A stretch of 64,000 nucleotides of DNA from Mesorhabditis belari (Eukaryota > Nematoda > Chromadorea > Rhabditida > Rhabditidae): the NCBI GenBank assembly GCA_958450365.1, contig CAUEEP010000752.1, positions 496,001-560,000 on the forward strand, given 5' to 3'. The notes under the pieces are model-generated. The model was not told the origin of the DNA, did no database searches, and was given only the letters and a program-made list of their open reading frames with translations. Position 1 is the stretch's first letter, and each line of letters starts with the position of its first letter. Made by a program: the position numbers and the translations under genes. Of the stretch, positions 12,201-22,500 are shown in pieces.

Positions 12201-13468
12201 TAAAACGCGAAAAAAGGTGCGCTAATGGGCAAGGTGCGGAAAAAAAGGTGCGCAAATGTCCGGGTGCGCAAAAAAAGGTAGCATTTGTTCCACTCCCTAA
12301 AAATTACCTTCAATAACGAACTTTTTGGCTGGTTTCTTGACGTTCGTCATCGAACGTTCAACTGTATATCACAAGTTAGCATTAGTATTATCTCTAAACA
12401 AATTTGTGGACCTTTAAAGGATGAGTATTCGTTTAAAAGTTCCCCTCAAACCTGTTACGTATTCATTCAGGTGTTGTCTTCTTTCCCTCCTCATTGGCCT
12501 ATCTCATTGGCACAACATTTGTCCCGAGCATCTCAATCAAGCTTGGAAGGTACTTGCTAAATCAAAAACCTCTATTATCCAATTTCAGATGGCGTTGCGT
12601 TCTTTTCGCTCTCCCAATCATTGCCATTTGTCTCTCTTTTTGTCTCTTTTGCACCAGCGATCTTCTGGCTTTTCATCCCAATTACAGTAATCGGGATTTG
12701 CATTTGTAAGTTCCGAAAAGTTAATATAAATGGATATTTTGTAGCCTTTATCGACTCAGCAATGATCCCGTTAATAACCCATATGGCCTACATAAAGCAC
12801 AAAGATGAAAGTGAGTTAACTTTTAGGTTTGAACACATGGATAAGTGTAGACTTAACGCTTACAATTATCTACGAAAAAAATCTTACAGCTGGCGCAAAA
12901 TTCGACGAATCTTCAAGTGACGATGAAATCTTTTCAGGTGAGTCCCGAAAAACTGTATTTACGGAAAAATCTCAATTGCTTTCAAATGAGAAACTGAAGG
13001 ATGATCTTTCAATGGCTTTTACAGGTTAAATTCAAGCTAAAATTACACTTTAATACGCTGAATGAATTCATAATAATAATTGAATTCATTCAGCAAACGC
13101 CTATGCAATCAGTGATGCCGGATTGAGTATTGCGTTCTTTATCGCACCGTTTGCTTCGGGTCCTTTAGTGCAAACAATCGGTTTTCAATGGTAAGCCCTT
13201 GAATAATTAGATAGAAATAAGATTTAGAATTAGTACTAGTATATAATAGAATTATATCTAACAAAACCCTAACAAAACTTATTCTTAAATGGAATCTTTT
13301 AAGGACAACCTGGGCTTTCGCAATTGGTATTCTGTGTTTTGCTCCTTTAGCTTTACTCTTGCGAAAGCCTTCAAAAGGAGAGCGATTACAGGAAACTTGT
13401 GAGTTTTTCAAAGAAAAACAAGAAATGATATCAATTCAGCAATTACTTCAAGTGTTACCAAAATGTGA
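6296..13468 (+). CDS. SLC18-family vesicular amine transporter (VMAT-like), 15 exons
   Basis: A 12-TM major facilitator that exchanges vesicle protons for amines. Exons: 6296-6386, 7048-7094, 7133-7251, 7290-7432, 8488-8571, 10056-10157, 10202-10309, 10504-10599, 12471-12549, 12589-12705, 12745-12810, 12890-12937, 13094-13190, 13304-13398, 13440-13468; about 439 residues. Diagnostic pieces: TM1 YIGLLLDYSLLTAVEPILP with the membrane Asp; GSKCLVQ with the TM2 Lys; motif-A-like GPLTTRIG; LARAVQGIGSACAATGG; GMALGLLIGAPYGG; LSPGLQLWM; LAYLIGTTFVPS; FIDSAMIPL; ISDAGLSIAFFIAPFASGP; LLLRKPS. The luminal loop after TM1 is only about 25 residues, short for VMAT, where it is long and glycosylated. The motifs look nearer to vertebrate VMAT than to nematode CAT-1 as I remember it, so I give no symbol. 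Exon 12589-12705 has one base too many. All phases otherwise agree. Introns hold several mobile elements. Confidence 0.85.
7480..7670. repeat. 14-bp minisatellite (cacagttggccagg)
   Basis: About 13 tandem copies, with cacagttggtcagg variants in the second half. It lies in the fourth intron of the VMAT-like gene, directly after the GSACAATGG exon. Long frames through it are artefacts of a unit that is open in several frames. Confidence 0.95.
8908..9771. mobile_element. DNA element with about 180-bp terminal inverted repeats and a small ORF
   Basis: Left arm about 8908-9075 and right arm about 9605-9771 are near-identical inverted repeats (aggggggtattaatcgcggc outermost, ggagacgctgcaaggc innermost). 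The roughly 530-bp interior carries a 53-codon ORF (see 9324-9485) but no recognisable transposase. A short ccttaaggattagcttcaag unit flanks both sides and is tandem on the right (9771-9870). It sits in an intron of the VMAT-like gene. Confidence 0.8.
9324..9485 (+). CDS. 53-codon ORF inside the TIR element
   Basis: Begins MEKKDLIASIKALKMGEIQS, continues with a basic segment (RMRWKLTK) and ends in an acidic tail (LSEDESEQEEEL). It is the most protein-like frame in the element. It could be a decayed transposase end or chance. Function unknown. Confidence 0.2.
   Translation: MEKKDLIASIKALKMGEIQSFLLRMRWKLTKIGSQSEKLLYLSEDESEQEEEL
10811..10993. mobile_element. fold-back element
   Basis: Inverted ends (acagtcgaacttctctataa ... 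caagagtcgactgta) around gcgtagctg.../...cagctacgc. No ORF. Related end sequence (gttcaactgta) recurs near 12360, so it may be one part of a larger broken element. Confidence 0.6.
11095..11350. repeat. dispersed repeat, family D
   Basis: Begins aataaaatgaatagcgccaa and includes ggtataaagtgcttcc. It is related to the two tandem copies at 25950-26500 and 26930-27240. Confidence 0.6.
11534..12298. mobile_element. family C palindrome, composite copy
   Basis: Outer ends read ggaagtgggacaaatgcggc and gcatttgttccactccc. The arms contain gcgcacccggacatttg-type segments and ttggttaatattagcttttt. Three arm-like blocks instead of two suggest nested or tandem insertion. Other copies are at 13582-13960, 29135-29619 and 48169-48655. 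It lies in the ninth-exon upstream intron of the VMAT-like gene. Confidence 0.8.
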
Positions 13469-13515
13469 TTGAAAAGACCAAAAACTTATTGAGCATCTTT
13501 ATTTACATAAACTTT

Positions 13516-16500
13516 TTATCTCATGAACAACGCGGAGACCACAATATTTACAATCTGAAACTAATTATTTTAAAAGTATCCTGGGGGGTGGGACAAGTGC
13601 GACCTTTTTTTTGCTGGAAAAGGCCTTAGGCAAGGCCGTAGAGCTTCAAAAATGTTTTCATACAAGGGAATCGTATGCGTAGATTCCGAATTTCGACAAA
13701 TCAGACCTCGCTGACACGTCAAATTTGGGCTAAAAGGCAAAAACTGCGGAAAAGCGTTAAGTTGCGTAGTTTTTGCCTTTTAGCCCAAATTTGACGTGTC
13801 AGCGAGGTCTGATTTGTCGAAATTCGGAATCTACGCATACGATTCCCTTGTATGAAAACATTTTTGAAGCTCTACGGCCTTGCCTAAGGCCTTTTCCAGC
13901 AAAAAAAAGGTGCGCAAATGTCCAGGTGCGCAAAAAAAAGGTCGCATTTGTCCCACCCCCGTATCCTGAATTGAATATTCAATGAATCTCTTTACCTGAA
14001 ATAAAAAGAGAAAAAAGAAATCGATTCGATCAAAAATCATCACCCATAACAATTTCCATTCATGCTCAGCATCGTCTCTTTCCATGAAATCTCGAACAAG
14101 GTGAAGACTCTTGAAAATTGAGCGTTTTCTTTGTTTAAAAACTTCAATACCTTTTTTAATTGCCCTTTTACTAGATCTAACTTCAACATGTCAGCCACTT
14201 CATCATCAATTTTTGTAATTGGGATTGTTCGTTTTCGAACTGGATCCGGCTGTGCTAATGCCTTGACTTTCATTCGACGACAAGAGAAGAGCACGATTTT
14301 GCAGAGCCTAAAAATAAGCATTAGTTTGGAAAATGTTACTTACAAATTCTAAAAGGTACGCTTGCCGCCTAAAAGGACTACCGTATGCTATTTTAGGGTT
14401 TAAAAAGTAATTTTTCAAGATCAGGCTTGAAGTCATTTCTATCTGAGATTGCCTAGCTTGGCTTTGCTGCAGAAATTAAGCCTGAGGCTGGCTTCTCGCT
14501 CTGACATTACTTGACTAACTTACAATCAGATCAGCCAGTGTCAGATGATGTTCTTACTAAAGAACTGCTCCAACTCCAACTCCAACTTCAACTCCAACTC
14601 CAACCCCAACCCCAACTCCAACTCCAACTTCAACTCCAACTCCAACTCCAACTCCAACTCCAACTCCAGCCCCAACCCCAACTCCAACTCCAACCCCAAC
14701 TCCAACTCCAACTCCAACTCCAACCCCAACTCCAACCCCAACAAGCATCAATTTGGGATATGGGACCTAGTGCAAAAATGTTACCTGGAAATTCTAAAGG
14801 ATACGGTAATACCTGTAATACCAGCGCACCCATAACCAGTCAACTAATCGCTAAAGTAAATGATTTTTTTGAACGCGCCTAGAATTTCTAAAATAAACTG
14901 TTAGTACCCAAGAATTCTTCGCTTCAAGCGCTATCTTTTGATATCTAAGCGCACATTTTTTGTCGAAGCAGAGCGGAGAAGTGAGCGGCACAAAATTGTG
15001 TGTTAGACTACGCGACTGTACTGGCAAGGCGCTACCATTACAGGTATTACGATACTGTTTTTCAGTTTTACTCCATAGCATCCAGAAGAATGCTTTTAAA
15101 ATTTGAGCACTCTTTGGAAAAATGGCACTGCCGCGATATGGGCTAGAATTTTTTCCCTTGAAGAAGATTGCCTGGCAGTGTAGCAGATAGTGTGCTCGCC
15201 CTAAGCTCTCCCCTTACCCCCCATTGTCCCTAGTTTGTTCTCGTTGTTAAAACCTTTTGCTTTTTTGTTAAACCAATTTTAAGTTGTTTTTGAGTTTTTA
15301 TAAACACTAAGAAGCTAAATAGGGCTAAATGGCAAAAGATGTCTCTTCGGGCCCTCTTTGAATTGTTGTTGGCCAATTGTTGGCCTTGGATCTGGCTTCC
15401 GGCTTTTCGTACACTATTTGTAACCTGTCTAAAGTTTTCATGGAAACAACCATAAACCAGAATACTGTAGCTTTACTCTAAATGCACCTTTTAGAAGACA
15501 GCAAGACATGAACATAATTCTTACCAATCTGGCGGTCTCCAATTCCTTTGATCAGCCCTTGCGTGAAACTCCAATATCACAATCGAGATAAGCATCCCAA
15601 TTGCGCACACAAAAATCTCAGCAATGATGTAATTTCCTAAAACTTTATGTTTAGAAGTAAAAGGCAAAAGATCTAACCTAAAAGCGGCAGCTGTGCTGTT
15701 TTCGGCATCATGTCCGAAATCAAATTAAGCATGTAGGAGATCGCCAATAACATGTTTTGTCCAATGTCTAGCTGAAAAATCTGATTCAGATTCAGATCTG
15801 TAATTCTTTTACAATATGCCATCGTTCCATTCTTTGAGAATATGATGAGAATAGGCCAAAGATCGTGATTGTGCCGATGATAAATGTTGGAATCTAAAAG
15901 TTTTTAGACTGAAAGGATAAAAATATCTTACTTGTATAACCATTATATAGTAAACTGGTTCCCGTTGTAGGTAGATACTGTATCGAATTTGAGAGAAATT
16001 CCCGGTCCAGGCTTGTTTCAAGTCTCCGACGAAGAGCTAAACATTTCTTGAATACCGTAAAAGCTGAATACCGTTGGCTTGGATGGCTTGAATACCGTAA
16101 AAGCTGTAATAGTAGCCTCGCCGCTAATAATAGCCCCAAAATTTGCATCTGCTCTTAGCTGAATATTTACGAGGATTGGATTTTGCTGCAAGCACCTGAA
16201 CGCATAAAAGGTGGGAACCCAAAGGCCCCTGAAATGGGAATCTACTTAAAATGGGTTGCTGATGCTTGGGATTCAATTTCTGAAGAAATCATTCGTCGAT
16301 CCTTCAAAAGCTGTGTTGGAATCGATCCAAATGGTGCCGACAACCAGCTGATTTACTGTTTTAAGTACGATGGCGCGCTTCCTACAGGACTACAGTTACT
16401 CAGGGATGCACATGTCGAAAAAGAAGTCGACGAGCTTCTGGATTTGCTTACTTCAGCAAATCTTCTGATGGTTGCTGATGCTTGGGATTCAATTTCAGAA

Positions 16501-19500
16501 GAAATCATTCGTCGATCCTTCAAAACCTGTGGTGTTGGAATCGAAAAACTGATCGTTCTTGGATTATTTGGGATTTGCTTCTCACCAAAGCGAATTGACG
16601 AGGGAAAACTCAATCAGCTTTAGTTAAAATAGTTTCCCTTTAAACGTGCTTTTTTGTACGTTTTGGAGAAATGGCCATTGTTTAAAATATTAGGGTGATG
16701 CAAAAGAAACTGCCGATGGGTATCAGCTCTCATTTATCAGAAACGAGCGATGCTAACGGCATTATTTTTTTTATGTTTTGTTCGCATATTTGTTTGCTAT
16801 TTATTTCGACATTTGAATTTTTTGGTTGTTGTTTATTTTATTGAAAAATGCTTATATTTTTTATTTAGATCATGGTCGAGGAAAAGTTTGTGCAGCATTA
16901 CTGTTTAACTTCAAAATTGGAAAGTCTGCTGCCGAATCGCATCGTTCTCTCTGTGCTGCTTTTGGAGGTGGCAGTTTGTCTCTCAGGCAGTGTCAGACTT
17001 GGTTTCAACGATTCCGAGAGGGAGACGAGGCTTTGGAAGATTACGAGCACGATTCGAGGCCAGAAGTCGTGAACGAAGCCAAGCTGAGGGATGTTATTCA
17101 GGCCGATTCATGCCAATCTGCTCGAGATCTTGTGAAAATATTCCATTGTGATCATGTCACCATCGAGCGCCATCTTTTTTTTGAATTTACCGTCAAATCG
17201 GCAGCTTCTTTTGCACCACCCTAATAGTTTTTAACGAATTCTAAATTTTTGATTCACGTGATCTTCCCTTACCTACTTTTTGGATCCGTCGAGTTTAAGG
17301 ATTGAAAAAAAAGAATGACATATCATTCTAATACAGCATTTACGGTATGTTATATTTTTCAATTTGGTCATGTGAATGGCAAAAATTATTATCGAAAAAA
17401 TAGTAACCCTTGCTCCAGAGGGTCAGCGAAAAAATAATGCCTCCCAGGGCTACTATTACAGCTTTATAGTAATTATTGAAAACTGTATCAGTGGATCAAT
17501 TTGATGCTGTAAAATGAGCTCAAAATGAGCTGTGTTTTAGACTTAATTTATTTATGTCGTAGCCGATTATGAATTTCAGCTGATTATGAATTTCAGCTGA
17601 TTATGAATGAGTGGGTCTAGGAGCGTCCAACCATCAAGTATTTAGTATCATTCAACGCAGAATCATTGATAATTATGTTAAATTTTTAAAATTAGAAAGA
17701 TTTGATAAAAAGAAAAAAATTATGGGGCTTCAAAGTTTCCTCTTGAACAAACAGTTTTTTTGCTCTAATTTTTTTTTTCTTTTCATCAAATCTTGCTAAT
17801 TTAAAAAATTTAACATAATTATTAATGATTCTGCGTTGAATGATACTAAATACTTGATGGTTGGACGCTCCTAGACCCACTCATTCATAATTGGCTACGG
17901 GGGTCCAGCCGATTTTGAATGAAACGTTGTAGCGCCGGCAATTTTTAACCTAAACTCACAAATTTGGTACCAATCGACGCAGAACTCAATTCGCTACAAA
18001 ATGATATAACATTGTCCTCATACATCAAAGGGTTGCTCTACTAGAAAGATTTGCCAAAAAATTTCATTCATAATTGGCTAAGACATTTACAAGATTAAGC
18101 ATAAAGTATGAACAATCAAAACTTACCGTTTCTACTTGTTGAGCCAAAATTTTTTCCAGCCTCCATTCCGCGTTCCCGGCGTAAGAAATGGGGTCGAGGA
18201 GCTAAAAAGAAAAGAAAATATAAGCTGAAGCGTTCTAATCGAAAAATTTTGCTCTCGGTAGGTATTGGTATGATTGTTTCATCCTAGAATTACTAATGAT
18301 AAGATAAAAAAATCTTTTATATTGATTTGGCCAGAAATTCCGCCTTTTTGAAATTTCCATTTATAAATGAATAATTAGCCGATCAACGTGTGATTTGCTT
18401 TAATAAAAAAGATTAACTATTTCATTTAGTTCATTTTTAGGCAAATTTGAGTCCGCTTTGAAGCAAATCCGAACGCGAATTCTTGTTTTTGTTCTTGTTT
18501 TTTCTAAAATCCTGAGAATGGACATATAATGAAAACGGTTTGGTGAAATGTTATGAAAATTTACCTATATACCTAACTTTTTACGCTCTATCTTTTATCT
18601 TTTGACACAAAGATAGGTTTCCTTCGATTTTAGATTATTATTCTGTCCAGAAAGTCTTTTTGTTCCTTTTCTTTTCCTTTTAAAAATGAAAAAATTCATC
18701 AATTAACCTATAATTTACTTTAAATTAAGTGTAAATTTAAATTAAAAGTGTTTCTTGTTCAATTTTCATCTTTTTAAGTCAATTTTAGTTCACTTTCAAG
18801 CAAATTCATGAGTGCTAAACGCGTAAATACTGTAATAGTACCCCACCCCCATAATGACGGTGCGGAGTGTTGCATAGTCTAGCTTTGAACGAGTTTTTCT
18901 CGACACTGGTTTATGCTACAATGCGCGCTTAGGTATCAAAAAATAGCGCTGAATTTCAGCTATTTTTTGATACCAAAGACGCATCTTTTGAAAGTATGGG
19001 TGCTTTGAAAAAAATTAAATGCTAAAAACTTTTGCGACTACGCGACTGTACGAGGGGGGGTGGGGTACTATTACAGTATTTACGGTAGCTTTACATACCC
19101 CGGTCAACCTGGTAGTATCAAGGTTCACCATTAACCAAAAGTTAGACTCCAAAAGTGAAATTTTTTCAAACTTTCGAAAAACTTTTCAAATCAAGAATCC
19201 TAGCAACAAGTATTAGATATTGAAGGGAAATAGTTCAACTGTTTGTTGAACTATTTCCCTTCAATATGCTGAAGAAATAGTTGAACTATATGCTGAAGAA
19301 ACAGTTGAACTGTTTCTTCAGCATATCATCTCACCGCTCCACTTTTATTCGGTAGATCTCCTCCATAAACATCGTCTGTCGGTGTCAATACGATGTATGA
19401 TTGATTGAAGACCCATGAACTCAAGAAAACTTCGCATACTTGATGATCATAAGGAAAACGATCAAAATCGAGATTGCAAGGTACCGAGATCTGAAAGAAA

Positions 19501-22500
19501 ACGGCTTAGAGGAAACGAATTTTTTTTTTACCGTAGTTGGGATTGATATTCGAATGTAGCCATCTTGACGTATATCACAAGTAGCAATTTCGCTTGGCAC
19601 TAGTTGATAGCTATCAATGCTGTAATTGGATTGATTTATTGACATTTACATTCACAGATACACTGCATTTTCAACCAATTTTAGTTCTTTTAGCCTATAA
19701 AATGAAGAATCTTTCATAAATTCCTAAAATACAGTCCGTTTCATATTTCTTTATCCACCCCCCAAAAAGAGGTTTTATGGAGAATGGGTGGAGATATCGA
19801 GCTATTTTCTTTTGCAATAGAAAGACCATATTGTAAAACCCTAAAAACACCGTTTTTGGGTTACTGGATTTTCTCAACAAAAAAAAACTAAGAAAGAAGA
19901 TTCTGCGACCGTTTCACATTTCTTTATCCACCCTTAGGAACTTTGAAAATCAACGCTTATTTGATGATACTATTCATTTTTTTGCTTTACTTAAATTTTT
20001 TTTATATTTTGTAATCATTTGTCGTCATTTTAGGAAATGGGAAGTTGGAAAGTGCTTTCTGATTACGAGAAGGGACAGATCGATGCCTACAAGATCGACA
20101 AGAAGGGTATTCGAGAAATCGCAAGGCTGTTGGGCCGCAATCACAATTGCATTCGACGTTATTTAAAGAACAAGAACGTGACCACTCCTAAAAAGAAGAC
20201 TGGGCCCAAAACTCTCGAGCTAAGCGTCACATTGTGAATTCAATTCATGGAAAGTCTATCAATGAGGTCAAAAATGAGCTGAAAATCGCTGCTTCGAAGA
20301 CAACTATCTGGCGTGCCGTCAAAGAAAATCCTCATATCGATCGTGAACGCCTAAATCAACAGCCTGCCTTAAAGCAAGAGCACAAGAAAGCCCGTCTAGA
20401 CTCGAGGCAAATCATATGAACTTTGATTGGAGCAAGGTTGGGAAATGCTGTACTCTGAAATAACGGTTTTTATTTAGGTAATCTTTTCTGATGAAAAAAA
20501 ATGGAATCTTGACGGACCAGACGGTGTTTTGCATTACTGGAGAGACCTGCGACAGGATCCACTGATCTTCGGAGCACGTAACTACGGAGGAGGAAGTGTG
20601 ATGTGTTGGGCAGCCTTTTGCGCCAATGGGACGGTCGCTTTGAAATTTGTCTCCAGCAAAATGAACAGTCAAGATTATACTGAAGTGCTCAAAGATACTC
20701 TTCTGCCTTTCATCCAGCAAAATGTCGCGACTGTCTACACTTTTCAGCATGACAATGCTTCAATTCATCGCTCCGCTCATACAAAAGCCTGGTTGACTTC
20801 GCAGAGAATCAACATCTTGGACTGGCCAGCACGATCCCCGGATCTTAACCCGATCGAAAACCTGTGGGGAATCCTTGTCAGGGATGCTTACAAACATAAG
20901 AGACAATTTACGACCGTTTCGGAACTAAAAGCATCAATTGAGATTGCCTGGAATCGTATTGACGCCACGGCTCTCCAAAACCTTATCAAAAGTATGAATA
21001 AGCGAATCTATCAAGTTATTAACCGGTCCGGTGCTATATCAGATTATTAGTTGTTATGTTCACAATTCTTGACGTCTTTTTATTTGTTGTTAATGCTAAA
21101 TAAATGTTGATTTTCAAAGTTCCTAAGGGTGGATAAAGAAATGTGAAACGGTCGCAGAATCTTCTTTCTTAGTTTTTTTTATGTTGAGAAAATCCAGTAA
21201 CCCAAAAACGGTGTTTTTAGGGTTTTACAATATGGTCTTTCTATTGCAAAAGAAAATAGCTCGATATCTCCACCCATTCTCCATAAAACCTCTTTTTGGG
21301 GGGTGGATAAAGAAATATGAAACGGACTGTATACTTTAAAATTGTCACTTGACCCGCCACAGTTGCCGAGTTTACATTTTTACGTTTCTCATTTGAATAA
21401 AACGTTTCAATCAAGTTGGTTGAGAGATATTGTAATGATAAAGATTACTTACCGTAAATACTGTAATAGTACCCCCTCGTACAGTCGCGTAGTCGCAAAA
21501 GTTTTTTAGTATTTCATTTTTTTTCAAAGCGCCCGTACTTTCAAAAAATGCGTCTTTGGTATCAAAAAATAGCTGAAATTCAGGGCTATTTTTTGATAAT
21601 TGTATTGCTATTATAGCATAAGCCAGTGTCGAGAAAAACTCGTTCAAAGCTAGACTACGCAACACTCCGCACCTTTTTTCACTTTTTTCAAAGCACCCGT
21701 ACTTTCAAAAAATGCGTCTTTGGTATCAAAAAATAGCCCTGAATTTCAGCTATTTTTTGATATCTAAGCGCGCATTGTAGCATAAACCAGTGTCGAGAAA
21801 AACTCGTTCAAAGCTAGACTACACAACACTCCGCACCGTCATTATGGGGGTGTGGTACTATTACAGTATTTACGGTAGGTTATTCATAATCAAAAGAAAT
21901 AAAAGAAAAACTTCATAGAAGAAAGGTAATGCTAAAAAAAGCCAGAAAAGCTACGTTTATACTTGTTTGGATTGGCTAAATTGATTTGGAAAATTGAAGC
22001 TTTTCTTTTTTCTATTTGATGTTAGTACACGTCTTAGTATTCAGATATGGAACATTTTTCTAATTAAAACATTCTATTAAATCCATGATCGAATGATGAT
22101 TGAATAAAAAGTGCTGAAATAAATGATATTATGACAATGAAAGCCAATGCAAATTAAGTTACTTTCTCTGAAACAAAGCTCGAATCGCCGTAGACAAACA
22201 TTTCAGTTCAGCAAAAGCTGTTAAGCAAGGCTACAATGCTCGCTTAGGTGTCAAAAAATAGCTGAAATTCAGGACTATTTTTTGATATCTAAGCGCACAT
22301 TGTAGCATAAACCAGTGTCGAGAAAAACTCGTTCAAAAGCTAGACTACGCAGCGCTCCGCACCGTCATTATGGGGGTGGGGTACTATTACAGTATTTACG
22401 ATTAGTACTACGTAAGCCTTAAAAACTCACGTATTGTAAAATATTAAATCTGGTCTCCAAACATCCGATATCATCACTTTCGCATATTCAGATGAATACA

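Noticed and set aside
13831..14085. 84-codon LGIC-A C-terminus including element sequence
   Set aside because: A donor and a distal acceptor give a terminal exon that matches both paralogues; the read-through tail is mobile-element sequence.
14511..14882. Gln/Leu-rich 123-codon ORF
   Set aside because: Frame through a (CCAACT)n satellite; the other five frames are also open.
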